Virus record (IMG/VR): IMGVR_UViG_3300038825_000144
Location: 1-30,157 of that record
Reading direction: 5' to 3' (one strand)
DNA: 30,157 bases
DNA from: a virus
The notes beneath the pieces are model-generated. The model was not told where the DNA came from, did not search any database, and saw only the letters and a list, made by a program, of their open reading frames with translations. Within the stretch, counting starts at the first letter, position 1. Each line of letters opens with the position of its first letter. This document shows, piece by piece, positions 1 through 8,373 of this stretch. Position numbers and translations under genes: made by a program.

Positions 1-725
1 CAATCTCAGCTATAGATAGTGATACTCAACTTACATTAAAGAATGATATAATGACAACAGGAGAGGACTACAGAATAGTAGGAACTCCAAACTATACTCC
101 ACAATATCTGCAATCTAATACTAAGATATATTTTAAACAAGGAACTGATATAGTATTTCCTGTATTTTCAGAACCAGAACCATTGATAGAATTTACAACA
201 GGAGGAGGAGCTAATGTGTATTGGGAACAAGTAGAAGACTTTTGGAATTTATATGATGTTAGTTGGGGAAGCACTTTAAATGATATACAAGTTAGTGATT
301 CAACAGACTCAACACAAAAGATAGTATATATTAGAGTAACTCCTACAGATACTTTAATAACAGGAGATTCAATTACTATAACAAGCTCAGTAGGTACTTC
401 ACAAGTAACAACACTTACACTTGAAGCAGTATGTGAACCTAAGTATCAAGAACTACAAGTTATATTCTACAATAAGTTTGGAGCATTACAGATAATGCCA
501 TTTTATAAAAAGTCAATAGATAGTATTAATACTAATTCTGATAGTTATAAAAGAAACTTAATGGAGTTTGCAACTGACCCTACTTATAACACAGAGAAAC
601 ATCAAATAAGACAGTTTCACGTTACAGGAAAAGAATCTATAACAATGAACACAGGCTTCATACAAGAGAGTTTTAACGAGGTTATAAAACAAATGATGCT
701 AAGTGAACAAGTATGGGTAGATAAT
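1..725. repeat. Left copy of divergent terminal repeat
   Basis: Bases 1-725 align without gaps to 29433-30157, the last 725 bases of the window. I count about 40 mismatches by eye. The first 77 bases are identical, mismatches cluster between 78 and 572, bases 573-724 are identical and the last base differs. That the match starts at base 1 and ends at the final base shows the window is one turn of a circular or redundant map of about 29,432 bases, not a sequence with an internal duplication. The two ends carry different alleles of the same tail gene. Confidence 0.9.
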
Positions 726-854
726 GGCACAGAGGTTCTCCCAATCACTTTAAACACTAAGAGTTTACAATTTAAGAAATCAGTAAATGACAAGCTCATA
801 AATTACACAGTAGACTTTGAGTATGCATTTAATAAAATAAATGACATTAGATAA
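1..854 (+). CDS. Tail structural protein, 3' part (5' end cut by window edge)
   Basis: The reading frame is open from the window edge (first full codon at base 3) to the TAA at 852-854. The ATG at 51 is internal, because the second copy of this gene at the right end runs in frame from an ATG at 28925 through the same codons. Joined across the ends, the full protein would be about 453 residues. The visible part has a beta-rich, Thr/Ser-rich segment (residues 70-130 counted from the ATG at 51) and a C-terminal part typical of Bacteroidota phage tail proteins. It lies between an HK97-gp10-like gene and a 691-aa tail protein, which suggests a distal-tail or tail-tip component. The next ATG overlaps the last base of its stop. 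The exact role is not known to me. Confidence 0.85.
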   Translation, partial: ISAIDSDTQLTLKNDIMTTGEDYRIVGTPNYTPQYLQSNTKIYFKQGTDIVFPVFSEPEPLIEFTTGGGANVYWEQVEDFWNLYDVSWGSTLNDIQVSDSTDSTQKIVYIRVTPTDTLITGDSITITSSVGTSQVTTLTLEAVCEPKYQELQVIFYNKFGALQIMPFYKKSIDSINTNSDSYKRNLMEFATDPTYNTEKHQIRQFHVTGKESITMNTGFIQESFNEVIKQMMLSEQVWVDNGTEVLPITLNTKSLQFKKSVNDKLINYTVDFEYAFNKINDIR

Positions 855-2929
855 TGCAGAATATTCAATTATATATTGAGGGAAATAGAATGGATATGTT
901 TAAGGATGAGTCAGTATCTCTAACTCAAACTATTCAGAATGTAAAAGACATAGCTAAAGTATTTACAAACTTTACTAAGACCTTCTCATTACCTGCTTCT
1001 AAAGGAAATAACAAAGTATTTGAACATTACTACAATTATGATATAGTAGATGGCTTTGATGCAAGAGTAAAAAAGAGTGCTACAATAGAACTTAACTATC
1101 TCCCTTTTGAAAAAGGTAAGATAAAGTTAGAAGGTGTAGATATGAAGAATAATAAGCCTTATGCTTATAGAATAACATTCTTTGGAAATACAGTAGACTT
1201 AAAAGATGTACTTGGAGACGATACACTACAAGCATTATCGTGGTTAGACAACTTTAAAAAAACTTATAGTTCATCAGGTATATTAACAGGATTAAATACA
1301 GGATATGACATAACAGTAGATGCTGTTTCATACACTAAAGCTATGATAGTTCCTTTAATAACACACACTACAAGATTATTTTATGATAGTACTAATCATT
1401 CTGTTGAATATCCAGACGCAGGTGGAGGTAATTTAGTTCCTGTTGGTTCAGGAGAAGGACATCATCACGGTGTATATTATGGAGAATTGAAATATGCTAT
1501 AAGATTACATTTAATTATAAAAGCAATAGAGGAACAATATTCTGAATTAGAATTTACAACAGATTTCTTTAATACAAGTAATGATGCTTATTATGGTTTA
1601 TATATGTGGCTTCATAGAAAGAAAGGAGATGTTAATGACCCTAATCAAGTTTTACAATATGAAGAATATGTAGACTTTGGCTTAGATTCGACTATGACAA
1701 ATGTTATAGCAGTAGGAGAAGAAATAACAGTAACAGGACATACATTAGGAGCTAAACTACCAACTACATTAACTATAAGACCTAATAGTGCTGAGACAAG
1801 TAGATTTGAAGTTGAAGTAACTAAAGATGGAGCAACATTTTCTACAGGAAGTGCTGAGAACTCAGACTTACAATTAAATATGAATTTATCTAACGGAACA
1901 TATAAAGTTCTATTAAAGGTAACTGAAGAATTTGTATTTGGAGAAACAGGGGTTGAAAATGCAGTTGATTGGTCGTTCACAGATTTATTAGCTGTTGAAA
2001 CACATACATTTGATGTAACTCAATTTACAGTTCCTGCAGAGTTTGAATTTTTACCTACTAAGCAAATACCAACAATGAAAGTAATAGACTTTCTAACAGG
2101 TGTTTTTAAGATGTTTAATTTGACAGCTTATGTACAAGACGATGGTAAGATAAAAGTTCAAAAATTAGATGACTTCTATGCATCAGGAACAAGTTATGAT
2201 ATAAGCGAATATATAGACATAGATTCAAGTCAAGTAAATATAGCTCTGCCATATAGAGAAATACAATTTGAATATAAAGGACTTGGAACTAAGTTAGCAT
2301 TACAACACGAGCAACTTAGCAATTCAGGAATAGGTTGGGGTTCACTTGAATACAATGCAAATAGTGGAGAAAATTTAGATGGAGGTATATATACAGTAGA
2401 AGCTCCATTTGAGCATATGAAGTTTGAAAGACTTAGAGATGGTAACTCAACAACAACTACTACAATTCAAGTAGGATGGTGTGTAGACGATAATGATGAT
2501 GCTTATATTGGAGAACCTATATTGTTTTATCCTATTTATCAATTAAATCAAGACGATATTAGATTCTTGTCTGGAGAAACAACAGGTCAACAAACTATTA
2601 ATGATTATTATATTCCAAGTAATAGTTATGCTTTATCTTCTGCTACAAGTGCAATAAACATAAACTTTAATGCAGAGTTAAATGAATGGACAAGTGATGG
2701 TACATTTACTGATACTTTATTTGATGATTATTACACTACTTACATAACAGATGTATTTGATGTTAAAAGAAGATTATCAAAATTTAAAGCATTCCTCCCA
2801 TTAAAGATATTAAGGAATTACACATTAGCAGACAGATTTATAGTAAACAACAGAAGCTATAAGATAAATAGTATAACAACTAATCTTGGAACAGGAGAAA
2901 GTGATATAGAATTATTAAACGAGGTATGA
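854..2929 (+). CDS. Large tail protein (distal tail/baseplate type)
   Basis: This 691-residue protein starts at an ATG that shares its A with the preceding stop. The N-terminal 130 residues (NRMDMFKDESVSL, then KVFTNFTKTFSLPASKGNNK, then LKDVLGDDTLQ) match a pattern I know from tail proteins of Bacteroidota siphoviruses encoded just before the tape measure. A Thr/Ser-rich beta segment with likely Ig-like character lies around residues 280-390, with another domain after it. The C-terminal part (around RFIVNNRSYKINSI, residues 655-670) is also typical of this protein type. There is no signal peptide or membrane segment. Position and size suggest a tail-tip or baseplate hub; a receptor-binding role is possible but cannot be shown here. 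Confidence 0.75.
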   Translation: MQNIQLYIEGNRMDMFKDESVSLTQTIQNVKDIAKVFTNFTKTFSLPASKGNNKVFEHYYNYDIVDGFDARVKKSATIELNYLPFEKGKIKLEGVDMKNNKPYAYRITFFGNTVDLKDVLGDDTLQALSWLDNFKKTYSSSGILTGLNTGYDITVDAVSYTKAMIVPLITHTTRLFYDSTNHSVEYPDAGGGNLVPVGSGEGHHHGVYYGELKYAIRLHLIIKAIEEQYSELEFTTDFFNTSNDAYYGLYMWLHRKKGDVNDPNQVLQYEEYVDFGLDSTMTNVIAVGEEITVTGHTLGAKLPTTLTIRPNSAETSRFEVEVTKDGATFSTGSAENSDLQLNMNLSNGTYKVLLKVTEEFVFGETGVENAVDWSFTDLLAVETHTFDVTQFTVPAEFEFLPTKQIPTMKVIDFLTGVFKMFNLTAYVQDDGKIKVQKLDDFYASGTSYDISEYIDIDSSQVNIALPYREIQFEYKGLGTKLALQHEQLSNSGIGWGSLEYNANSGENLDGGIYTVEAPFEHMKFERLRDGNSTTTTTIQVGWCVDDNDDAYIGEPILFYPIYQLNQDDIRFLSGETTGQQTINDYYIPSNSYALSSATSAININFNAELNEWTSDGTFTDTLFDDYYTTYITDVFDVKRRLSKFKAFLPLKILRNYTLADRFIVNNRSYKINSITTNLGTGESDIELLNEV

Positions 2930-3072
2930 TACAAAATATTTTAGAATTACTCCAAATAGTAAAAGGAGAAACAGAAAATATAAAGATAGCTCAAGGTAAG
3001 TATAAACTTCCTGAAACATTTAGTGAAACATTTAAACAAATAAAAACAGAAATAAGATGGCTCAAAAAGTAG
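2926..3072 (+). CDS. Small 48-aa protein between tail protein and tape measure
   Basis: An ATG overlaps the preceding stop in an ATGA junction. The frame stays open for 48 codons (MIQNILELLQIVKGETENIK...) to a TAG at 3070-3072, inside the first codons of the tape-measure gene. It fills what would otherwise be a 127-base gap in a tightly packed operon, and its codon choice matches its neighbours. The protein is short, charged and probably helical. I recognise no family. Its overlaps on both sides support translation by coupling. Confidence 0.65.
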   Translation: MIQNILELLQIVKGETENIKIAQGKYKLPETFSETFKQIKTEIRWLKK

Positions 3073-4661
3073 TAATAGACATTGATGTAAAAAGTGCAGA
3101 AGCTGAGAAGCAAATAGAAAATCTTAATAAAGACTTAAAGCAAACAGAAGAAGATTTAAGTGGCATAGAGGAAGCTGGTGATAAAATGACAGGTGGACTT
3201 ATTTCTGGATTTAAAGGAATGAGTAAGTCTGTTAAGAGTGCAATTACAGGACTTAAAACTTTAAGAGGTGCATTAATAGCTACAGGTATAGGAGCTTTTG
3301 CATTAGCTATAGTTTCAGTAACAACAGCTTTAACTAATTCAGAAGCAGGTCAGAACAGATTTGCTAAATGGCTAAATCAAATAACAGTAGTTATTGGGAA
3401 TGTAACAGATATTCTTGGAAACTTCGGTAATGCTATATTATCTTTTGTTACAGGTAATTTCGATGAAGCTGCAGATTCTATAGCTAAAGTAACTGAAGGT
3501 ATTAAGAACTTTGGAGAAGAAACTCGTAAAGAAATAGCTATAGCAGGAGAGTTGTCAGATATGAGAGCTAAAGCTGATAAAGCAGAAAGAGATTTACAAG
3601 TACAAAGAGCTAAAGCAGATAGAACAAGAGCAGACTTATTAGAGAAAGCAGTAAATAAAGAGAAGTTTACTGTAGAAGAAAGAATAGGTTTCTTAGAAGA
3701 AGCAGGTAGAATAGAAGAAGAAATAACAAACAAAGAAATAGCAGCAGCTCAACTTAGATTAGAAGCGAGACAATTAGAAAACTCATTATCAGAATCTACT
3801 AAAGAAGATTTAGATGAAGAAGCAAGATTAAAAGCAGAACTTATACAATTAGAGACTGCTAAACTTACAAAACAAAAAGAAGTTACTTCACAAACTATAG
3901 CATTGAAAGCAGAAGAAGCAGCAGCCTTAAAAGCTATAGAGGATGAACAAAGACGAGTAAAAGAAGAACAAGATAAAATAGATGAAGAAAAGAAAATAGC
4001 AAAAGACAAGAAAGATGCTGAAGCTAAAAAGAAAAAAGATGAAGAAGATGCACAAGCAGCTAAATTAAAAGAGGAAAGAGATGCAAGAGTATTAGCTATG
4101 GATATTGATATAGAGAATAGAAGAACTGCAGCTAAGAAAGCATCAGTTGATGCTGCTATATCACTATTTGGAGCTGAGACTGCTGCAGGTAAAGCTGCTC
4201 TTATAGCTAAACAAGTTATGGCTGCACAAGAAATGATACAAGAAGCAAGAAAGACTTTGACATTTTCAAGTTTAGTTGCTGCTCGTTCAAGTGCTGCAGT
4301 TGCAGAGGGTACTGCACAAACTGCTAAGATAGGTTTTCCACAAAACATACCAATGTTAATTGCTTATGCTTTACAAGCAGTTGGAATAGTACAATCTATT
4401 AGTCAAGCAGTAGGAAAAAGTAAATCAGTAGCATCTTCACTTGGAGCAGGTGGTGGAGGAGGTTCAATACAAACTCCACAAGTTCCAACAGGTTCAGCTC
4501 CACCTGCATTTAATGTAGTAGGTACTTCAGGAGCTAATCAATTAGCAGGTGCAATAGCAGGTCAACAACAACAACCAGTAAAAGCATTTGTAGTTAGTAA
4601 TGATGTAACAACTGCTCAAGAGTTAGATAGAAATATTGTAAGTGGAGCAACTATAGGATAA
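3057..4661 (+). CDS. Tail tape measure protein
   Basis: This 534-residue protein begins with a long charged coiled coil (residues 1-45), then a glycine/hydrophobic segment at about 60-92 (ALIATGIGAFALAIVSVTTAL), then a very long Lys/Glu/Ala coiled coil (about 165-355), more hydrophobic helices (about 370-460) and a Gly-rich tail with GAGGGGGS near 465. This is the usual build of a tape measure, which sets tail length and leaves the tail on DNA injection. At about 0.15 nm per residue it would specify a short tail of roughly 80 nm (inference from the general rule). The start at 3057 overlaps the small upstream gene by 16 bases. A large minus-strand frame within it is a shadow of its Ala/Glu/Lys codons. 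Confidence 0.9.
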   Translation: MAQKVVIDIDVKSAEAEKQIENLNKDLKQTEEDLSGIEEAGDKMTGGLISGFKGMSKSVKSAITGLKTLRGALIATGIGAFALAIVSVTTALTNSEAGQNRFAKWLNQITVVIGNVTDILGNFGNAILSFVTGNFDEAADSIAKVTEGIKNFGEETRKEIAIAGELSDMRAKADKAERDLQVQRAKADRTRADLLEKAVNKEKFTVEERIGFLEEAGRIEEEITNKEIAAAQLRLEARQLENSLSESTKEDLDEEARLKAELIQLETAKLTKQKEVTSQTIALKAEEAAALKAIEDEQRRVKEEQDKIDEEKKIAKDKKDAEAKKKKDEEDAQAAKLKEERDARVLAMDIDIENRRTAAKKASVDAAISLFGAETAAGKAALIAKQVMAAQEMIQEARKTLTFSSLVAARSSAAVAEGTAQTAKIGFPQNIPMLIAYALQAVGIVQSISQAVGKSKSVASSLGAGGGGGSIQTPQVPTGSAPPAFNVVGTSGANQLAGAIAGQQQQPVKAFVVSNDVTTAQELDRNIVSGATIG

Positions 4662-4665
4662 AATA

Positions 4666-4692
4666 CAAAATATTAATTTTTAAACGATATAT
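4666..4692 (+). promoter_or_regulatory. Putative late promoter, copy 1 (CAAAAT-N13-CGATATAT)
   Basis: CAAAAT at 4666-4671 and CGATATAT at 4685-4692 are separated by 13 bases; the ATG of the protease gene (4697) starts 12 bases after the C of CGATATAT. The same layout occurs four more times in the window with the same spacing. It lies in the short gap between tape measure and protease genes. Confidence 0.65.
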
Positions 4693-4696
4693 AAAT

Positions 4697-5887
4697 ATGA
4701 AAATAGTAGAACTTATTTTAGATGAAAATGAGGAGCTAAATGGGATTGAAGCAATAAGCATTGTAGAGAATCCTGCAATAGAAGAAGATTTCGTTGCATT
4801 AAAAAGTGATGAAATAAAATTAGCAGAAGTTAGCGAAGAAAAAAGAATCTTAATGGGAGCTTTATTAATCCCTAACAAACCTATATATAGAAGGAGTGGA
4901 GAGGATGAATATTATATATACTTCTCCAAAGATACGGTTTTAAAAGCATCCCAAATGTATTTAATGAAAGGCAACCAAAACAACTCGACATTAGAGCATC
5001 AATATTCTCTAAATGGATTGTCTTTAGTAGAGTCTTGGATAGTAGAAGATACTGTTCACGATAAATCAAGAAAGTACGATATGGAAGTTCCTGTAGGGAC
5101 TTGGATGGGTACTGTAAAAGTAAATAATGAAGATGTTTGGAACGACTATGTAAAAACAGGTAAGGTTAAAGGATTTTCTATAGAAGGCTACTTTGTAGAT
5201 AAAATGGAAAGACCTAAAGACGCTACTATAAACGACTTAGCAGAAATAGAGGAAGAAGAAGCTAAAGAGTTATTATCTACTATTAGAGGAATTATAAAAG
5301 GAGACAAAAGAACTAAGAGTGGAAAGAAGACGATAATGGAATCTTATACAGACTATCCTGATGCAGTTAAGAATAACGCTAAAAAAGGTTTAGAACTTAA
5401 CGAGAAAGTAAACAATAAATGTGCTACACAAGTTGGTAAGATTAGAGCTACTCAACTTGCACAAGGAAAACCAATAAGTAAAGAAACTATAAAGCGTATG
5501 TATTCTTATTTGTCAAGAGCAGAAGAATACTTTGACCCAAGTGATAATTCTAAATGTGGAACTATAAGTTTCTACTTATGGGGAGGATTAGCAGCAAAGA
5601 GATGGAGTGAATCTAAACTAAAAGAATTAGAGTTAGCTTCTATGAAGATAAATGATGATTATGCTATAATAGACGATAGATTAGCATACTCCACAAAAGA
5701 GAAAGCTATAGAAATGGCTAAGGACTTGGGATGTGAAAAATATCACGAACACGAATATGAAGGTAAGATATGGTATATGCCTTGTGAACAACACGAACTT
5801 AAAGCTCCTTGTCAAGCAGGATATGAGCAATATGGAATGAAAAGAAAGAATGGAAGATTAGTACCTAATTGTATACCAATTAAATAA
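4697..5887 (+). CDS. XkdF-like prohead protease with C-terminal extension
   Basis: Residues 45-170 look like the XkdF-type (Peptidase S78_2) capsid-maturation protease: GALLIPNKPIYRR, then TLEHQYS with a candidate catalytic His101, VESWIVED, VPVGTWMGTV, and KGFSIEGYF with candidate Ser161. Such proteases cleave scaffold and capsid N-termini in the procapsid. Gene order (protease, scaffold, capsid) fits. After an acidic helical linker (170-200) comes a second domain of about 100 residues (YPDAVKNNAKKGLELN, then TIKRMYSYLSRAEEY, then LWGGLAAKRW) also known from other Bacteroidota phage structural proteins, and then a Cys-containing C-terminus ending in GRLVPNCIPIK. The role of these extensions is unknown to me. 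The start is fixed by the ATG 12 bases after a CGATATAT element. Confidence 0.8.
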   Translation: MKIVELILDENEELNGIEAISIVENPAIEEDFVALKSDEIKLAEVSEEKRILMGALLIPNKPIYRRSGEDEYYIYFSKDTVLKASQMYLMKGNQNNSTLEHQYSLNGLSLVESWIVEDTVHDKSRKYDMEVPVGTWMGTVKVNNEDVWNDYVKTGKVKGFSIEGYFVDKMERPKDATINDLAEIEEEEAKELLSTIRGIIKGDKRTKSGKKTIMESYTDYPDAVKNNAKKGLELNEKVNNKCATQVGKIRATQLAQGKPISKETIKRMYSYLSRAEEYFDPSDNSKCGTISFYLWGGLAAKRWSESKLKELELASMKINDDYAIIDDRLAYSTKEKAIEMAKDLGCEKYHEHEYEGKIWYMPCEQHELKAPCQAGYEQYGMKRKNGRLVPNCIPIK

Positions 5888-5889
5888 AT

Positions 5890-6030
5890 ATGGAAGATAC
5901 TACTCACAATGTAAGTCCACAAGGAGGAAACAGAGCTTGTCTTTGTTGGGATAAAGAAACTTATAGTATTAAATGCTGTGATGGTTCTTTACACGCACAA
6001 GGTATAGGAAGCATAAATAGAAATTCTTAA
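5890..6030 (+). CDS. Small Cys-rich 46-aa protein
   Basis: A 46-codon frame runs from an ATG two bases after the protease stop to a TAA at 6028-6030. The protein has four Cys in a compact pattern (ACLCWD, then KCCDGSLHAQGIGSI). I recall similar CxC...CCDG...AQGIG mini-proteins in other Bacteroidota phages, but no function. It sits between protease and scaffold genes and just upstream of the second CGATATAT element. The cysteines could bind a metal; this is inference. Confidence 0.65.
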   Translation: MEDTTHNVSPQGGNRACLCWDKETYSIKCCDGSLHAQGIGSINRNS

Positions 6031-6035
6031 AAATG

Positions 6036-6062
6036 CAAAATAATTAACTAAATACGATATAT
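6036..6062 (+). promoter_or_regulatory. Putative late promoter, copy 2 (CAAAAT-N13-CGATATAT)
   Basis: CAAAAT at 6036-6041, 13 bases, CGATATAT at 6055-6062, and the scaffold ATG at 6067, again 12 bases after the C. It would drive scaffold and major capsid genes. Confidence 0.65.
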
Positions 6063-6066
6063 TAAT

Positions 6067-6696
6067 ATGAAACCTATGGAAATGTTAAATCAAATCAAAA
6101 GCGTCTTGGGTGTAGAATTATCTACTGAAGAAAAAGTAGAACTTGCTCAAGCTAAATTAGAAAATGGTACTGTTTTAGAAGCAGAATCATTCGAATCAGG
6201 AAAAGAAGTATTTATCTTAACTGATGACGAGAAAGTAGCTTTACCTATTGGAGAGTACGAAATGGAAGATGGTAAAATCTTAGTAATAGCAGAAGATGGT
6301 ATTATTTCAGAAATCAAAGAAGGTGGAGAAGAAGAAGTTGTGGAAGAAGAAGTAGAAGAAGTAGAACAAGTTGAAGAAGAATTAAAAGAAGAAGACAAAT
6401 ACGCAACTAAACAAGAACTTGCTGAAATCAAATCAATGGTAGAAGAAATCAAAGAATTGATGAAGGAAGGTAAAAAAGAGGAAATGCACAAGGAAGAAGA
6501 ATTGATGTCACAGAAATTGACTGAACTTGCTTGTCAAGAAGATGAAGCTCTAAAAGAAGAATTATCTAAACCAGCTTCTGAACCTATTAAGCATTCTCCT
6601 GAAGCAAAAGAAGAATTAAATAAAGTTGTTTACTCTCAAAAGAGAAACTTAACAACTAAAGATATAGTATATAATAAAATAGCAAATTTCAAATAA
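6067..6696 (+). CDS. Putative scaffolding protein
   Basis: This 209-residue protein is highly acidic, with a run of Glu/Val repeats around residues 89-110 and a long predicted coiled coil (110-160). The N-terminal 85 residues look like a small beta domain (LTDDEKVALPIGEYEMEDGK). It has no Cys-rich or membrane part. Immediately upstream of the major capsid gene, behind the protease gene, an acidic coiled-coil protein is most simply the internal scaffold that the protease removes. The C-terminal basic segment (YSQKRNLTTKDIVYNK) could contact the capsid protein. The function is inferred from context and composition. Confidence 0.75.
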   Translation: MKPMEMLNQIKSVLGVELSTEEKVELAQAKLENGTVLEAESFESGKEVFILTDDEKVALPIGEYEMEDGKILVIAEDGIISEIKEGGEEEVVEEEVEEVEQVEEELKEEDKYATKQELAEIKSMVEEIKELMKEGKKEEMHKEEELMSQKLTELACQEDEALKEELSKPASEPIKHSPEAKEELNKVVYSQKRNLTTKDIVYNKIANFK

Positions 6697-6717
6697 AAAT
6701 TAAATAAAAATTAAATT

Positions 6718-7668
6718 ATGGCAACTACAGTTTCAATTACAAGTACTTATGCAGGTGAGTTTTCAGGGAAGTATATTTCTGCTGCTCTTTTAAGTTCTCC
6801 TACATTAGAAAAAGGAAACATCGAAATTAAACCTAACGTTAAATTTAAAGATGTTATCAAAAAAGTAGCAACTGATTCAAACGTTATTAAAGACGCTTCT
6901 TGTGACTTTACTGACACAGCTACTGTTACTTTAACAGAAAGAATCTTACAACCAGAGCAATTCCAAGTAAACCTTGAGCTTTGTAAGCAAGACTTTATCT
7001 CAGATTGGGAAGCAATTTCTATGGGATACAGTTCTTTGAATGACCAATTACCTCCAAAGTTTTCTGATTTCTTAATCGGACACGTTGCAGGATTGGTAGC
7101 AGAAAAGAATGAGCAAAACATTTGGGGTGGTGTAAACGGAAACGCTGGTGAGTTTGATGGAATCACAGTATTAGCTGCTGCTGACGGAGACGTTAACGAT
7201 GCTGCTAACGGTGGTGAAACTGCTTTCAGTTCTTCTAACATTATTTCTTTATTAGAGAATGTTGTTGACGCTTTACCTTCTGCAGTTTACGGAAAAGAAG
7301 ATTTAAAAATCTACGTTCCTACAATCGCTTGGCAATCATACATCAGACAATTAGGAGGATATGCTGCTAATGGTGTTGGTGGAGCAGGTGTTGATAACAG
7401 AGGTGGTTTATGGTACAATCAAGGTAATGCACTTTCTTTCGATGGAATCGAAGTTGTATTAGCTCCAGGTATGCCAAGTAATCACATCGTAGCAGGACAA
7501 AAATCTAACATCTACTTTGGTACAGGTCTTTTATCTGACCACAACGAAGTTAAGTTATTAGATATGGCTGACTTAGATGGTTCTCAAAACGTAAGAGTAG
7601 TAATGAGATTCTCAGCAGGTGTACAATACGGTATAGGAAGTGACCTTGCTTTATTGACATTAGCTTAA
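6718..7668 (+). CDS. Major capsid protein
   Basis: This 316-residue protein has the layout of Bacteroidota phage major capsid proteins: an N-terminal arm, a long central segment (LELCKQDFISDWEAISMGYSS at about 90-110), a Gly/Ala-rich middle (GGYAANGVGGAGVD, around 220) and a conserved C-terminal beta part ending near VVMRFSAGVQYGIGSDLALL. The fold is likely HK97-type. It follows the scaffold gene and precedes a hairpin terminator. Its codons differ from its neighbours, with more AAC, TTC, GAC and GCT, as expected for the most highly expressed gene. Confidence 0.88.
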   Translation: MATTVSITSTYAGEFSGKYISAALLSSPTLEKGNIEIKPNVKFKDVIKKVATDSNVIKDASCDFTDTATVTLTERILQPEQFQVNLELCKQDFISDWEAISMGYSSLNDQLPPKFSDFLIGHVAGLVAEKNEQNIWGGVNGNAGEFDGITVLAAADGDVNDAANGGETAFSSSNIISLLENVVDALPSAVYGKEDLKIYVPTIAWQSYIRQLGGYAANGVGGAGVDNRGGLWYNQGNALSFDGIEVVLAPGMPSNHIVAGQKSNIYFGTGLLSDHNEVKLLDMADLDGSQNVRVVMRFSAGVQYGIGSDLALLTLA

Positions 7669-7685
7669 TAAATTGTTTAACATAG

Positions 7686-7722
7686 AAGGGTAGGTGGGGT
7701 ATATACCTACTTACCCTTTCTT
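7686..7722 (+). terminator. Hairpin terminator after major capsid gene
   Basis: AAGGGTA at 7686-7692 pairs with TACCCTT at 7712-7718, and an inner GGT/ACC can extend or rearrange the stem. The 3' side runs into TTTCTTAT, so the T tract is imperfect. It lies between the capsid and tail-tube genes and would lower readthrough from the strongly expressed capsid gene. Confidence 0.6.
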
Positions 7723-7739
7723 ATAAAAAATATAATAAT

Positions 7740-8282
7740 ATGGCTTGTACATTAACAACAGGAAGAAACATACCTTGTAAATCTTCAGTAGGTGGACTTA
7801 AAACAGTTTACTTTTCTGATTATGGTCTTACTGTTACTGATAATGCCACAGATGCAGAAAAAGTAGATATAGGAGGAACTCCTGACTTTTTCCAATACGA
7901 CCTTAAAGGTAGTTCATCTATGGAGACAGCAGTAAACAGCTCAAGAGAAAACGGTACTACTTTCTTTGAAACAACTTTAAATATTTCATTACAATTATTA
8001 GATAGTAAAACACAAGAAGAATTAAAAATTATAGCTTTAGGAAGACCACAAATCGTTGTAGAGGATTATAATGGAAACTTCTTCTTATTAGGTAGAGAAC
8101 ACGGATGTGAAGTATCTGGTGGTTCATTTACAACAGGTGCAGCTATGGGAGATGCAAGTTCATTCTCTTTAACGCTAACTGCTCAAGAAGTATCAGCTCC
8201 TGCATTCCTTGCAGATTCAACTGATGTGACTGATAATGTAAATGTAGCTAAGATTTCACCTGCTACTCCTAATAATGGATAA
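7740..8282 (+). CDS. Major tail tube protein (putative)
   Basis: This 180-residue protein starts MACTLTTGRNIPCKSSVGGL and contains YDLKGSSSMETAVNSSRENG, TTFFETTLNISLQLLD and VVEDYNGNFFLLGREHGCEV, a pattern I recognise from Bacteroidota phage proteins usually encoded next to the capsid gene. Beta-rich content, single-domain size and separate bracketing by two terminators suggest a protein made in high amounts, and the tail tube is the best fit. A head-decoration or neck role cannot be excluded. The start is the first ATG after the terminator, with no Shine-Dalgarno sequence. Confidence 0.7.
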   Translation: MACTLTTGRNIPCKSSVGGLKTVYFSDYGLTVTDNATDAEKVDIGGTPDFFQYDLKGSSSMETAVNSSRENGTTFFETTLNISLQLLDSKTQEELKIIALGRPQIVVEDYNGNFFLLGREHGCEVSGGSFTTGAAMGDASSFSLTLTAQEVSAPAFLADSTDVTDNVNVAKISPATPNNG

Positions 8283-8305
8283 TAAATCATTAAGTTAAAA
8301 AATTA

Positions 8306-8332
8306 AGGGGACTATATGTCCTCTTTTTTTTT
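8306..8332 (+). terminator. Intrinsic terminator after tail-tube gene
   Basis: AGGGGAC at 8306-8312 pairs with GTCCTCT at 8318-8324 (one G-T pair) around a TATAT loop, followed by a run of T to 8332. The third CGATATAT element begins only 11 bases downstream, so one unit ends and another starts here. Confidence 0.85.
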
Positions 8333-8342
8333 GCATTTAACA

Positions 8343-8369
8343 CAAAATATAGTTTTTTTTTCGATATAT
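8343..8369 (+). promoter_or_regulatory. Putative late promoter, copy 3 (CAAAAT-N13-CGATATAT)
   Basis: CAAAAT at 8343-8348, 13 bases (mostly T), CGATATAT at 8362-8369, and an ATG at 8374, 12 bases after the C. It directly follows an intrinsic terminator, which strengthens the case for a true promoter feeding the portal operon. Confidence 0.72.
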
Positions 8370-8373
8370 AAGT

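Noticed and set aside
1645-1980. Minus-strand frame of 111 codons opposite the large tail protein
   Set aside because: It lies wholly inside a convincing plus-strand gene and has no plausible domain. The same holds for minus-strand frames at 6147-6491, 6747-7241, 3377-3733 and 16054-16320.
3749-4348. Long minus-strand frame of 199 codons opposite the tape measure
   Set aside because: It mirrors the Ala/Glu/Lys-rich coding strand, its product is Ser/Ala/Phe-rich low complexity, and no junctions or motifs support it.
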